NCBI GenBank assembly: GCA_905116865.2
Contig: CAJHNH020000562.1
Coordinates: 130,001 to 194,000 of the forward strand
Source of the DNA: Candidula unifasciata
Taxonomy: Eukaryota; Mollusca; Gastropoda; Stylommatophora; Geomitridae
Direction of reading: 5' to 3'
Length of the DNA: 64,000 bases
Each line of letters starts with the position of its first letter. The first letter of the stretch is position 1. The notes beneath the pieces are model-generated. The model was given only the letters and a program-made list of their open reading frames with translations. It had not been told where the DNA came from and did no database searches. Shown piece after piece: positions 1 through 12,769 of this stretch. Position numbers and translations under genes: made by a program.

Positions 1-61
1 TTTTCTCGGATTCAGCTATCTGTCTGGTTATGACCTAGCGACATCCTAATTCACCCTTTCA

Positions 62-3000
62 GATATTTGTCTAGCTCTAACAAAACAAAGTGTCTCTTCA
101 CTTATTCAGCTATGTAGCTATACAAACCAGAGTGTCTCTTCACGTATTCAGCTATGTATCTAGCTCTAACAAAGCAATGTGTCTCTTCACGTATTCAGCT
201 ATGTATCTAGCTCTAACAAAGCAATGTGTCTCTTCACGTATTCAGCTATGTATCTAGCTCTAACAAAGCAATGTGTCTCTTCACGTATTCAGCTATGTAT
301 CTAGCTCTAACAAAGCAATGTGTCTCTTCACGTATTCAGCTATGTATCTAGCTCTAACAAAGCAATGTGTCTCTTCACGTATTCAGCTATGTATCTAGCT
401 CTAACAAAGCAATGTGTCTCTTCACGTATTCAGCTATGTATCTAGCTCTAACAAAGCAATGTGTCTCTTCACGTATTCAGCTATGTATCTAGCTCTAACA
501 AAGCAATGTGTCTCTTCACGTATTCAGCTATGTATCTAGCTCTAACAAAGCAATGTGTCTCTTCACGTATTCAGCTATGTATCTAGCTCTAACAAAGCAA
601 TGTGTCTCTTCACGTATTCAGCTATGTATCTAGCTCTAACAAAGCAATTTGTCTCTTCACGTATTCAGCTATGTATCTAGCTCTAACAAAGCAATGTGTC
701 TCTTCACGTATTCAGCTATGTATCTAGCTCTAACAAAGCAATGTGTCTCTTCACGTATTCAGCTATGTATCTAGCTCTAACAAAGCAATGTGTCTCTTCA
801 CGTATTCAGCTATGTATCTAGCTCTAACAAAGCAATGTGTCTCTTCACGTATTCAGCTATGTATCTAGCTCTAACAAAGCAATGTGTCTCTTCACGTATT
901 CAGCTATGTATCTAGCTCTAACAAAGCAATGTGTCTCTTCACGTATTCAGCTATGTATCTAGCTCTAACAAAGCAATGTGTCTCTTCACGTATTCAGCTA
1001 TGTATCTAGCTCTAACAAAGCAATGTGTCTCTTCACGTATTCAGCTATGTATCTAGCTCTAACAAAGCAATGTGTCTCTTCACGTATTCAGCTATGTATC
1101 TAGCTCTAACAAAGCAATGTGTCTCTTCACGTATTCAGCTATGTATCTAGCTCTAACAAAGCAATGTGTCTCTTCACGTATTCAGCTATGTATCTAGCTC
1201 TAACAAAGCAATGTGTCTCTTCACGTATTCAGCTATGTATCTAGCTCTAACAAAGCAATGTGTCTCTTCACGTATTCAGCTATGTATCTAGCTCTAACAA
1301 AGCAATTTGTCTCTTCACGTATTCAGCTATGTATCTAGCTCTAACAAAGCAATGTGTCTCTTCACGTATTCAGCTATGTATCTAGCTCTAACAAAGCAAT
1401 GTGTCTCTTCACGTATTCAGCTATGTATCTAGCTCTAACAAAGCAATGTGTCTCTTCACGTATTCAGCTATGTATCTAGCTCTAACAAAGCAATGTGTCT
1501 CTTCACGTATTCAGCTATGTATCTAGCTCTAACAAAGCAATGTGTTTCTTCACGTATTCAGCTATTTATCTAGCTCTAACAAAGCAATGTGTTTCTTCAC
1601 GTATTCAGCTATGTATCTAGCTCTAAGAAAGCAATGTGTCTCTTCACGTATTCAGCTATGTATCTAGCTCTAACAAAGCAATGTGTCTCTTCACGTATTC
1701 AGCTATGTATCTAGCTCTAACAAAGCAATGTGTCTCTTCACGTATTCAGCTATGTATCTAGCTCTAACAAAGCAATGTGTCTCTTCACGTATTCAGCTAT
1801 GTATCTAGCTCTAACAAAGCAATGTGTCTCTTCACGTATTCAGCTATGTATCTAGCTCTAACAAAGCAATGTGTCTCTTCACGTATTCAGCAATGTATCT
1901 AGCTCTAACAAAGCAATGTGTCTCTTCACGTATTCAGCTATGTATCTAGCTCTAACAAAGCAATGTGTCTCTTCACGTATTCAGCTATGTATCTAGCTCT
2001 AACAAAGCAATGTGTCTCTTCACGTATTCAGCTATGTATCTAGCTCTAACAAAGCAATGTGTCTCTTCACGTATTCAGCTATGTATCTAGCTCTAACAAA
2101 GCAATGTGTCTCTTCACGTATTCAGCTATGTATCTAGCTCTAACAAAGCAATGTGTCTCTTCACGTATTCAGCTATGCATCTAGCTCTAACAAAGCAATG
2201 TGTCTCTTCACGTATTCAGCTATGTATCTAGCTCTAACAAAGCAATGTGTTTCTTCACGTATTCAGCTATTTATCTAGCTCTAACAAAGCAATGTGTTTC
2301 TTCACGTATTCAGCTATGTATCTAGCTCTAACAAAGCAACGTGTCTCTTCACGTATTCAGCTATTTATCTAGCTCTAACAAAGCAATGTGTTTCTTCACG
2401 TATTCAGCTATGTATCTAGCTCTAACAAAGCAACGTGTCTCTTCACGTATTCAGTTTTGTATCTAGCTCTAACAAAGCAATGTGTCTCTTCACGTATTCA
2501 GCAATGTATCTAGCTCTAACAAAGCAATGTGTCTCTTCACGTATTCAGCTATTTATCTAGCTCTAACAAAGCAATGTGTTTCTTCACGTATTCAGCTATG
2601 TATCTAGCTCTAACAAAGCAATGTGTCTCTTCACGTATTCAGCTATTTATCTAGCTCTAACAAAGCAATGTGTTTCTTCACGTATTCAGCTATGTATCTA
2701 GCTCTAACAAAGCAACGTGTCTCTTCACGTATTCAGTTTTGTATCTAGCTCTAACAAAGCAATGTGTCTCTTCACGTATTCAGCAATGTATCTAGCTCTA
2801 ACAAAGCAATGTGTCTCTTCACGTATTCAGCTATGTATCTAGCTCTAACAACGCAAAGTGTCTCTTCACGTATTCAGCTATGTATCTAGCTCTAACAAAG
2901 CCATGTATCTCTTCACGTATTCAGCTATGTATCTAGCTCTATCAAAGCAATGTGTCTCTTCACGTATTCAGCCATGTAGCTATAACAAAGCAATGTGTCT

Positions 3001-3665
3001 CTTCGCGTATTCAGCTATGTAGCTATAACAAAGCAGTGAGTCTCTTCACGTATTCAGCCATGTATCTAGCACTAACAAAGCAGTGAGTCTCTTTACGTGT
3101 TCAGCTATGTAGCTATAACAAAGCAGTGAGTCTCTTCACGTATTCAGCCATGTATCTAGCACTAACAAAGCAGTGAGTCTCTTTACGTGTTCAGCTATGT
3201 AGCTATTACAAAGCAGTGAGTCTCTTCACGTATTCAGCTATGTAGCAATACAAAGCAGAGTGTCTCTTCACGTATTCAGCCATGTATCTAGCTATAACAA
3301 AGCAGTGAGTCTCTTCACGTATTCAGCTATGTAGCAATACAAAGCAATGTGTCTCTTTACGTATTCAGCTATGTATCTAGCTATAACAAAGCAGTGAGTC
3401 TCTTCACGTATTCAGCTATGTAGCAATACAAAGCAATGTGTCTCTTTACGTATTCAGCTATGTATCTAGCTATAACAAAGCAGTGAGTCTCTTCACGTAT
3501 TCAGCTATGTAGCAATAGAAAGCAATGTGTCTCTTTACGTATTCAGCTATGTATCTAGCTATAACAAAGCAATGTGTCTCTTCACGTATTCAGCTATATA
3601 TCTGGCTCTAACAAAGCAGTGAGTATCTTCACGTATTCAGCTATGTATCTAGCTATAACAAAGCG
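62..3665. repeat. 47-bp tandem satellite, about 77 copies
   Basis: Near-perfect 47-bp periodicity; the unit contains TCAGCTATGTATCTAGCTCT and GTCTCTTCACGTAT. The middle (about 170-2200) is almost homogeneous. The edges are degenerate. At 2950-3560 two diverged forms alternate, one with 'TAGCTATAACAAAGCAGTGAG' type sequence and a shorter one with 'TAGCAATACAAAGCAATG'. No coding potential. Confidence 0.97.
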
Positions 3666-3669
3666 ACTT

Positions 3670-4190
3670 GTCCATTCGCGTTTAGACACATGCGAACATA
3701 TCAAATCACCCGCATACCATACCCGTATATAACAGTTTTCGTCACTCAGTTGACTGCGGCCCATTGGTGGGCGCTGGGAAAGTCCAGCTGATCCTACCAA
3801 TATTTGTTCCTAATCATGTAACAGGGTAGGGTAGGTAGATTTCTCTCTTCTAGAAATGCTTTCTGCAGAGTATAACAACACAAGGATGAGACTAAACACT
3901 TCAGGCAATAGACTGGTGTACAGCAACTCGACCATGTCGTTTATGCATTGCAGCAAGAAAAGGATCCATTTAGTGCTCTCTCATATGTTGATTTAACTCT
4001 CTAGCAATGCTCCTGACGAGATACAGCGAAATGTATCAGGCGATAAATGTAAATAACCCAGAAATCCTGTTCAGTGGCATAAAACATTTAGATTGTGGTA
4101 CCCGACGGTTAATTAACCTGTAGTCCAGTTTAATGTTAGAATAAGAACATTCACTCATGCAGCTGTTAATTGACTGACTTACCTTCAACT
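3670..4190. other. Unannotated spacer
   Basis: Unique-looking sequence between the 47-bp satellite and the first dispersed repeat. No gene, RNA or repeat was recognised. Confidence 0.4.
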
Positions 4191-4194
4191 CCCA

Positions 4195-4375
4195 CGACAA
4201 GCGATAAAACTTCTGATGCCACAAAGTGCCACCATTCGGATGAGAATCACCCAGGTGCTAGCCCCAGATCCCCCGTTCAACCAGTAGGTTATTTTAAGGG
4301 TTACAAACAACAGACGGGTGGGGCTTGAAAATAAGCCAAAAATAAAAAAAAAAATAAAAAATTGCGTCCTATATT
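4195..4375. mobile_element. Dispersed repeat family I, copy 1
   Basis: It shares ACACAAAGTGCCACCATGCG-like sequence (here GCCACAAAGTGCCACCATTC), GGATGAG and a later GTGGGGCTT...GTCCTA segment with copies at 5505-5680 and 51655-51860. Family unknown; possibly a SINE or MITE. Confidence 0.5.
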
Positions 4376-5485
4376 CACCATCTTTATCTTCATAATGTGC
4401 CCTGCCAACTGGCATAGACGCTCATGCATCTCCACATATCACGATCCCTGGTTGCCTGGAACATCTCTCTTGATGATACACCTCTATGCCATCGTTTCAG
4501 CCATCCAGCATCATCTCTCTTGGTCTGCCTCTATCCCCTTTTTCACTGATCTTTCCAGTTGTCATGATGTTCTTAGATGACTCTCTTCTCATTATGCGAC
4601 CAAAAAACAGTGGATTTTTTCTCCTATTTATTGTTGTGTATAGAGATCTACTTTCATATTCTTCATCAAAACAAACGTTGTTAGTTACTCTGGCCGTTCA
4701 AGGTATTTATACCATTCGTCTCAGAAACCACATCTCTGTTGCTTCCAAATTCTTCCTAATTTGTTAACAGACATTCCAATATTCGTTTGTGACAACAGAG
4801 ATTATATGCCTTAGAAGAGCTGCAGGAGTTTCAAGGAAAGACAGAATACGAAATCATGAAATCAGACGAATGCTAGGAATAAAGCCAGTCTTACAGGTCA
4901 TTAAAGAACAACAAATGAAGTGGTTTGGACACCTAACAAGAATGCCCTGGTACCATCTGCCATAGCGAGCCACACTAAAACGTTACAACGGGTATAGAAC
5001 GAGTGGAAGACCTCGAGGAATATGGAGTAATGGCACTAGGAACAGCCTTACAGAAATGAACATCAGTCTTAATAGTGCTCTTGACAGAGCTCATCAACGA
5101 ACATAACATCTCCCCCCGACACTTTGATGAGTTACAAGGTGGAAGAGAAGAAGAAGAAGAAGAAGCTACAGTACAGCAGAACAGGTTCTGTGTAACATTT
5201 TAGCACACTATTTCTGACATTAAATGAGATCGATTTATTTCATAAGATATTGTTCAGTTCCTGAAATGCAGCTTTCGCTTGAACTATCCTGATTTTAGTC
5301 TCTGTCAAACATTTTCCATCTGATGATATGATTGTTCCCAAATATTTTTGTTTATTGGCTTGGTTACGACTTTCCCCTTCAATTTAGATATAACAATGTG
5401 GAGTTTTCTTTTTCTTTGATATAACCATTACTTCCGTTTCTTAATATTTAATGAAAGTCCTTTCTTAGTCCTATATTTGGGCGGA
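4360..5485 (-). pseudogene. LINE family A reverse transcriptase, interrupted by a second LINE
   Basis: On the minus strand, 5485-5167 reads GLSLNIKKTEVMVISKKKK, KYLGTIISSDGKCLTET and VRNSVLKCYTEPVLLY. About 4775-4360 continues with EMWFLRRM, FFGRIMRRE, TTGKISEKGDRGRPREMM and MPVGRAHY. These match the palm and C-terminal parts of the copies at 8785-10010 and 20895-21500. Stops and frame shifts make it dead. A family B fragment in the opposite orientation separates the halves (about 4778-5166). Confidence 0.75.
4778..5166 (+). mobile_element. LINE family B 3' end with (GAA)n tail, nested insertion
   Basis: The translation contains RRAAGVSRKDRIRNHEIRRM, QQMKWFGHLTRMP, SGRPRGIW and SALDRAHQRT, the C-terminus of a non-LTR retrotransposon polyprotein, with internal stops. 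The element ends GATGAGTTACAAGGTGGAAG followed by a short GAA run. A second copy lies at 45483-46000 on the minus strand. Confidence 0.7.
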
Positions 5486-5504
5486 TTTATTGTAAAAAGC
5501 GGTT

Positions 5505-5680
5505 AGTAAGTTGTACCCCACCAGGCGATTAACACCCGGTGACACAAAGTGCCACCATGCGGATGAGGGTCAACCATGGAGAGGTCCCGGAAATCTCATT
5601 CAACCGTTACGTTACATTAGGACCCCACCAACAGCCAGAATAGGGTTCAAGATAAGGAAAAATGCATCCCCCATGGTAAG
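5505..5680. mobile_element. Dispersed repeat family I, copy 2
   Basis: Contains CACCCGGTGACACAAAGTGC, CACCATGCGGATGAGG and AGAGGTCCCGGAAA, shared with the copy at 51655-51860. Confidence 0.55.
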
Positions 5681-5756
5681 GCGGTTAGTTTATTCCAGCA
5701 AAGTTAGCGTTTCGTCGTACGAGTCAGTTTTGTTTGTATAACTCTCAGGTTGGTCT

Positions 5757-5818
5757 CTGCTCAATGTTCCCTACTTTATATGGGCCGCGGGTGGGAGAAC
5801 GTTCAGCAACACTGCTCT
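5757..5818 (-). mobile_element. hAT-like terminal remnant
   Basis: Read on the minus strand, GAGCAGTGTTGCTGAACGTT followed by CTCCCACCCGCGGCCCATAT resembles the CAG(T/G)G-GTTCTCAACC...CACCCGCGGCCC ends of hAT transposons. No transposase or second end was identified. Confidence 0.35.
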
Positions 5819-5819
5819 A

Positions 5820-6555
5820 GGTAGTGCACCATATTATGTTTCAAAATCAAGAACATAGAACATTCCCCGGGCCATTTCCCATTTGTCTGCTGCATCGTAA
5901 AACGTGTTTTAATTATGGCCCCTAGGTTTGTCTCCTGTCTGAAATGTTTTTAACAACACAAACTATTAACGCTGCACACTAGCGCTATCTGCGTTTCTGT
6001 CAGCGCAGTGTGGGAGTTGTGGATCGTTCCTTTCTATCTGAATGTTATTATATATGTGGCAAGCTCGGAACTTCCAGTCGCATGGGCGCCGAAACCTGAG
6101 GGCTAGGTCTTCATACCCCTTTGAGGACCGCCTCAATAAATAATGATAGTTTTAAAGAAATAGAAGAAAGCTAACTGGTTCCTTTAAACTATGTATGAAA
6201 ATTCTCCTTATAGGGGTTTTTTTTTTTGCATTTTATATTATTACAAACATAGTATTATACTTAATTGCTTTTCGCCACTTCGATATCATTAGTACTGTCA
6301 CTATTATTATTCTATGAAACAAGAATGTGATACCTTTAGCAAGCCTTTGGCTAAAGCATTTGTAAGTCAGGGGTGAGGGGGGGGGGTGGGTGAGGGGATC
6401 TGAGTCCTAACCCGTTTAGCAACCAGTGGTTTTGCTTTGTGTCGACGCCCTGTCCACTTGCGCCTTCCTTTTTCTAATGCAAAGTAGGGTTTAGTTTTAT
6501 TGATAGATCTGATTTTAGTTAATCTGGGTTACAGTTAGTGTCACGCCTCTGTCGG
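5820..6555. other. Unannotated region
   Basis: AT-rich sequence with a T9 run (about 6220) and a G-rich patch (6370-6395). No gene recognised. Confidence 0.35.
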
Positions 6556-6560
6556 TCCCG

Positions 6561-6825
6561 TTGTCTGAATGTCTGCCTGCCTATCGTTTAGTATATCTGT
6601 TTGTCTCCATTGTGGGAGTGTCTGCCTGCCTGTCATTTAGTATGTCTGTCTGTCTGCCTGCCTATCGTTTAGTATATCTGTTTGTCTCCATTGTCGGAGT
6701 GTCTGCCTACCTGTCATTTAGTATATCTGTCTGTCTCCTTTGTCGGAATGTCTGCCTGCCTGTCGTTTAGTGTATCTGTCTGTCTCCGTTGTTGGAGTGT
6801 CTGCCTGCCTGTCGTTTAGTATTTT
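6561..6825. repeat. About 49-bp TGTCTGCCTGCC minisatellite, 5-6 copies
   Basis: Repeats of TGTCTGCCTGCCTGTCGTTT followed by AGTATATCTGTCTGTCTC, some units shortened. Itself built from a TCTG-type microsatellite. Confidence 0.85.
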
Positions 6826-6937
6826 TGGCTGTTTGCTCGATAGCCTATCTGTCCGCATACAGAGATAGATGAATAGATCGATATTTAGATTGACAGAGAT
6901 ATTTCTAGGAAGAAACGATGACAGAAAGACTTCATTC

Positions 6938-7270
6938 ATTCTTGCATTTGTTCATTCAATCATTCATTCATTCGTGCATTCATTCATGCATTCATTCATT
7001 CGTTTTCCTGGTGTATCATTATATGTCACATAGTGCTCGCAGTTTATTTCTCCGATCCATTCTATCCTGTGCGATCAATTCAAAATTATGGATGGAATAC
7101 AGTCCAGCAGCTTTGGTCTCTGTCATCAACGTTCGTCTTAGGGTTTATTTTGGGCGTTCTCGCCTCCTGAATCTTTTTATTTCCCAGTTCAATACCTTTT
7201 GATGATTCTCTGCTGGTTTCTTCCTAGGATGTCTCCAATGTAGCGCCATCCTCTCTGCCTGTCAACTGTT
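6938..7270 (-). mobile_element. LINE family E 3' end with (GAAT)n tail
   Basis: The minus strand reads MALHWRHPRKKPAENHQ, FRRRERPK and DRIDRRNKLRALCDI, the C-terminal tail of a LINE ORF2 with an in-frame stop. It is followed on its 3' side by a CATTCATTCATT tract (6938-7007). Related copies lie at 20262-20505 (-) and 40490-40735 (+). Confidence 0.6.
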
Positions 7271-8778
7271 GATACTAGCGGCTACCTGAGCATTTTTCTT
7301 ATTTCTTACCTCCTCTTGGATGCATCCCTTTTTATTTTCACAAATTTTCTCAGGCATTGGTTTTAAGGGCTTAATACAAATCCAGTCATGTTTACTGCTA
7401 TAAGGCGGTGTGTGTTCCGGAGCCCCTTTTGATTATGGACTCATTGCCCCATCAGGGTTGGCGAAGTTGGTACTTTCGTATACATTTAGTACTATTTGAC
7501 CCATGCCCAGCCAAACTGTTCTTTTGGTACCACGCCGGATGACTGGTAGGTTTTAAGTTTGAATCTATATTTAACATTCTGGGATTTTGTTGAACCTTTA
7601 CAAATAATCGGTGGGCTGTGTAGTTGAGATTCTACATTTGTCTGAAACAGCAGATGTTTCCGCGCTTTCTGTCCTATGACTTCTTTGCAAGGATACAGTA
7701 ACCTCAGGCACGGGATCCAATTAATTTTACTAAAGGAAGACAGACGTCAACTATGCTACTGGTCATACAATATCCCAGCCTTGTTTAGGAAGCGCATTGT
7801 GAACGCGTCAATGAAGAATGGAAGGAGCTAATAATAATGTAAGATCAAGCAAAGAGTAAAAAAACTACCAGCAAAAATTTGGTTTACAGCTTCAGAAGAA
7901 ACATGTGGAGATAAAAATCGCTTGCCATTAGTATCAAAATTTATGCTTAAACAGTTTCCTCTCTGCTTAACAATAATAAAATTAGGAACTTCTTTTTTTT
8001 AAAAACATTGTTCTTTTTTGATGACTTCAACAATAAGTGCATTGGCGATTTTAAAGTTATTGCTCCCAAACGTGCAATGCACCAACTGAAAGCCGCCACA
8101 ACAGCTTTAAAACAAATATAGCGAAAGAAAAGTGGTACAGCAAAGATGCTATAGACAAAGTATGCCAGTTCTGATCAAATATAAAATAAGCTAGTTATAT
8201 ATTGACTTGCACACCTCTTTGTAAATCAGCTAGTTTCACATCTCGGACTTTCCTCCATAAGTAAATAGCCTTTCTTTTGTACTTATGTGTCAAGATGTCG
8301 GGATAAGACCTCAGTTCTATCCTAATTCTCTTACGAATTAAGTATATTTAAATTCAGAAAATACATGTTTGAGTTTTACTTATAGCGAAGTCAAATTCCA
8401 TTGACCTAACTACTGCTTTGGACGCGAAGAATTCCCTCCCGCCTCTAGCCGGAGGGGCCCTTAGATTTATTACTCATTCTTTACTGAGCTTCCAGGCTAA
8501 GTGGGCAGGTTGCTGGCTTGTCTGTCTTTCTGCTTACCTCCATTTGAAAGTCACAGATTCACCCGGAAACTTCCAGGAGCATGGTTAAGTACATTGTGGA
8601 ATAATATTACTGAAACATTATGCCCTGCTTCTGAGTGTAAGACAGATGTGGCTATATGAAGCAACGGAACATTGCCGTCAAACCGTTGAAACTGCATTAG
8701 AGCGAGAAACCATAGGGGTCACCAACAGACCGATAAAAGTTCTCTCCTCATACTCCCTCCCTGGATAGTCCAGACTGC
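7271..8778. other. Unannotated region
   Basis: No open reading frame of note, no array and no recognised transposon motif in about 1.5 kb. Confidence 0.35.
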
Positions 8779-8784
8779 TTGGGC

Positions 8785-10010
8785 ATTCATCATTATCATC
8801 AGGTGCCTTGCCGACTGGCGTGGGCGATCAAGCCTCTCCATAATCTGCGATCTCCTGCAGCATGTTTCAGTTCGTGTGCCGACACACCTCCATGCCGTGC
8901 AACAAGACTGTCAAGCATCTTCTCTCGTTGTCTTCCTCTATCTCTCCTTCCACATATCTTTCCAGTGGTCACAACATGTTCTATTTTCCCTCTTCTCTCT
9001 TGGTTGCTCTTTTTTGGCTGTCCAAGGTATTCTAAGCATTCTTCTGTAAAACCACATCTCCGAGGCCTCCAGAAATTTTGGCCTGCCTACGGATTGTCCA
9101 GGATTCACAGCCCTATGTTAAAACTAGATGTATGTAGTAAGCAAGAATTCTTTTTCTAACTCTCAATGACAAGGATATATTGCACAAGATGTTTTTCATT
9201 TGATAAAATGCAGTTTTTGCCTGTCCTATTCTATTTCTTATCTCAGTTATGCATCTTCCATCTGATGTTATCCATGTGCCCAGATACTTAACTTTCTGTA
9301 CTTGTCCTAAAATAACACCATCAACTTTTATTACACACTTAGGAATAAATCGTTTCTTTGATACCACCATTACTTCTGTGTTTCCATTATTCAAACTGAG
9401 GCCCATTCTTCCACTTTCTAACACTAAAATGTCTATAATTTCCTGTAATTCTTTCTGACTTGTTGCTATCAAGACTGTGTCATCAGCACAACGTAAATTG
9501 TTTATATTGTGCCCATCAATCACATTTCCGGGCATACCAATTTAAGCTCTCATGATATATTTACTGTATGTTGAAAACAAATCAGATGACAGTACAAATC
9601 CTTGTCGTACGCCCCTCTTTATGCTTTGAAATGTACCTAAACAGTTGTTAATTCTTATAGCTGCTGTTTGCTGCTAATACATATTCTTTATTATTTGTAG
9701 ATCTTTCCCATCAATTTTTTAATTTTCCCAACAGTCTGATTACTTCTTCATGCTTCACACAGTAAAAAGCTTTTGTATAGTCTATGAAGCATAAGTACAA
9801 ATCAGTCTTTACTTCTATAGCTCTTTCTGACAATGTCCTTAGGATGTAAATGGCATTGTTTGTACCGTTTCCTTCTACAAATCCACATTGTTCATCGCTG
9901 ATTTCTGGTTTAATTTTGTTGCTTGGACATTACGTTTCCATTTTACAATATGATTTGCTCTATCTCCATTTATGTGTTACTAATATCTGGAGGCAAGGTC
10001 AACTATCGGT
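8785..10010 (-). pseudogene. LINE family A, best-preserved copy (reverse transcriptase)
   Basis: The minus strand carries, in order, ISDEQCGFVEGNGTNN, LYLCFIDYTKAFYCVKHEE (RT block with catalytic Asp context), RGVRQGFVLSSDLFS, LRCADDTVLIA (the YADD box with Cys for Tyr/Phe), KYLGTWITSDGR, RIGQAKTAFYQMKNILC, then TTGKICGRRDRGRQREKMLD and LIAHASRQGT followed by TGATAA. It ends in an ATGATAATGATGAATG tail. Several stops and frame changes: a dead, probably 5'-truncated copy. Clade not assignable by eye (CR1/Jockey-type layout). Confidence 0.8.
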
Positions 10011-10011
10011 A

Positions 10012-10665
10012 TCCTTCTTTTTCTTCTTCTTTTTTAGCCTGAAATAAGTTGTCTATATCAGCAATTTTGTCTCTTGTAAAAATTTCACTGTCGTTGTTAG
10101 TTCATTCAGTGGTCCATAGAGTTTACGTTCCACTGTTGTTCTTTCTGGCCAAAAGGTTTGCCTTAATGTGTGAAATTCGGTGCAGTCCTAGAGTTCTTGC
10201 TCTGCTTTCTGGGGCACCTTTTCACAGGTGCACATGGCTGATACGCCTATCTTGAATTTTGTGTACATCTGGTTATGTAATTGGTTGTGCCCTGTTCTGA
10301 GGCGGAGGATAATGACTTGTTCTGGTCTGTCCATAATAAAATAGTCATCTTGTGCTGGGGCTGGTGGTTTCCTGATCGATTTAATGATTCTTTTCCTTTG
10401 GTGGTATGTGACTGGTACATCCGGCTGCACTTTTGTCGCACCTTCCCATTCCAGTTGATCAGCTTTTTCATTGTCAGGCAATCCACAATGAGAAGGTATC
10501 CATTGCATTACGACTCTTCGCTGAAGGCTGAGTTGTGTCAGCAGTGTTAGGTATCCTAACACAGATAAAGTGTAACCAACATACAGCCTACTGTATGTGG
10601 GACCTTTAGTGAACACCCCAATCATGTCCATGCACCAATGCCTGCGTCTACATGAGACGACAACT
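10012..10665 (-). pseudogene. LINE family D 3' end with RNase H domain
   Basis: The minus strand reads VVMQWIPSHCGLPDNEKADQ, the RNase H I 'PSHxGxxGNExAD' signature (Gly to Asp at one position), then DRPEQVIILRLRTGHN and CTCEKVPQ, then YGPLNELTTTVKFL, ending with a GAA-rich tail at about 10012-10030. It is collinear with the copy at 51921-52432 on the other strand. Broken by frame changes. Confidence 0.75.
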
Positions 10666-10669
10666 GTCC

Positions 10670-12470
10670 ACTATTCCTTGACGATCACCATCAGGTTGTG
10701 TCCTCAACCCAGGATCATTTTATGTGGTTAGGCTGCCCTCAACTACCACGACCAGAGGGTGTCATAGAGTCTGGTATGGAATTTTTTAAAGTATAACAAG
10801 GAACCTTCTACCTAGAGCATATTATTAAATGCTGTGAACAGTATAGTATTATAAACTATAATTATTCAAGGTTTCTTTCGACTCCAGTGGCTTATACACT
10901 ATTTGATGTTGGATTCACAAGGCTTCACACATTCTCAGTGTCAACTGTTGGAAGATGCTGCACTTCGGTTGAACAGGACCTCCTAGACAGATAAGTTGTT
11001 GTGGCTGGAGATTGCGGTTACTCATAACACCAAGTGCCAGTTACCTAGGTCCATACTTCAGCAGTTTGGCAATGATGATAATTGCTGATGCTGGTGGCAA
11101 CCCAGAAGTCCATCTGGAGTAGGGAATTCTTCGATTCCGTAGAGAGTTTCTTTGTCTTGCTGAATCCATTTCTTTACATTCCTACTTGTGTTGCAGTGAA
11201 TACATACTGTTTTATTATTTTACATTCTATAGTTAGTGTCCATCCTTCACAGTCCTGAAGCTGTTTGGAATGTATGTGGTATTGTAGTATTTCATTCTGT
11301 ACTGTGTTAATTTGACCAGCCAGGGATCACTATCTACTCTGAGGGCTTAAAAGTAGTGAGTAAGTCAGACCAAGTTACGTCTAGGAATATTTATTAGTTC
11401 TGTAGTGCCATAATTTAAGTCGCCTGAAACGTGCCCCCCTATGCTGAGCGGCGTAAGTCCCTTTTCTATGTGCGATCAGGTACCAAAACGAGGGCAGTAT
11501 AAAGATATTACAATGCCACCAGCGCAGTGTGGTAGAAAAGTCAGAGATTAATTCCAACGATGAAACAGGAAGCCTATAACATCAACAATCAACTTCAATG
11601 TGTCCAAACAGGAGTTAAACGCTGAAGGCCATGTATAGGGTATCACATGAGTGTATTAACGAACACTTTGATCCAAAATGAGAAAATGTGTAAATAACCT
11701 GATAAACGGTGAATACTAACTCAAATACGCCAAGTACTCGCTATCGCACGCACACTCGTCTAGAGAAATTCACATGACATCTTCAAACAACTCATTACGG
11801 GTCAGCGTCTCACCCCTGAGGTAGGTTGGATGTTCTTTGGAGCTGCGGGAAACCGCATAGATCATTGCGAGCCAACATCTCAACACTTAAACTACTTCAG
11901 AGTGTCTATTTGGTTCATTAGGGGAAACCCTAATAAAGACACGTGACACCAGCATTATGTGACAATATGTCTGTCTACGTGTTGTCTGTGGTGCATGCCT
12001 CTCAGTCTGCCGACTCGCACTTATCTGAATCTGCTTACATATATAAACTGCGACTGTAAGTTAGGAGGTATAAATACAGTTTCATGTGTATTCAACCAGC
12101 GTTCATGACAAATCACTAAAATCAAAAGCCCAGTGATACCACAAACAGCAGTTAATTTTGGTCAAGCTGGTCTGAGACGTACTGAGGATGATATGCGACT
12201 AACTTCGTGTATGTCGAATCGTTCTCTCCGTCGATTGACAGATCTACCTGTCTGTCTACACGTAGACCATTCAGTATCAGTATCTACCGACCTGTCTCTA
12301 CTGTTTAGAAGTGATCTAGACCAAGCACCGTTCTTCTTTTTGTCTCTGCATTCCTGTTTGCCTTTTATCATCAGGTTTATCAGTAACATCTAGTGCGTAG
12401 ATTCTGGTAGTCACCACCGCAAATTGTGCATCCATCCACCCATCCATCCATCCACCCATCCATCTATTGC
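10670..12470. other. Unannotated region
   Basis: About 1.8 kb without a recognisable coding or repeat signature. Only short open frames on either strand. Confidence 0.35.
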
Positions 12471-12479
12471 TTACGTGGG

Positions 12480-12640
12480 CGACTTCTGGGTCTGCTTCTA
12501 TTGCTTCATTGTTATGGAACACTCTGTAAATACTATATGGTGGTAGTCCTGACACATGTCCGAACCATTTGCTTTGTTGACTCTTGATTCATTTTAGCAC
12601 CGCTTCTATCACACTTTATTTCCTGTTATCGTCTTTTAAT
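12480..12640 (-). pseudogene. LINE C-terminal remnant
   Basis: The minus strand reads SQQSKWFGHVSGLPPYSIYR. KWFGHV is the common C-terminal mark of LINE ORF2 proteins in this window. A CCATCCAT tract at 12428-12465 sits at its 3' side. Too short to assign a family. Confidence 0.45.
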
Positions 12641-12769
12641 TAAATTTTTATCTTACTTTTAGAGTTCTATATAGACGTTTTTATTTAGTAATTACATTTA
12701 TCTTCTTCATTTTGTTGCTAATATCCACATTAAACTGAAAGTACTTAGTGGCCTGATTATAACTACAAT

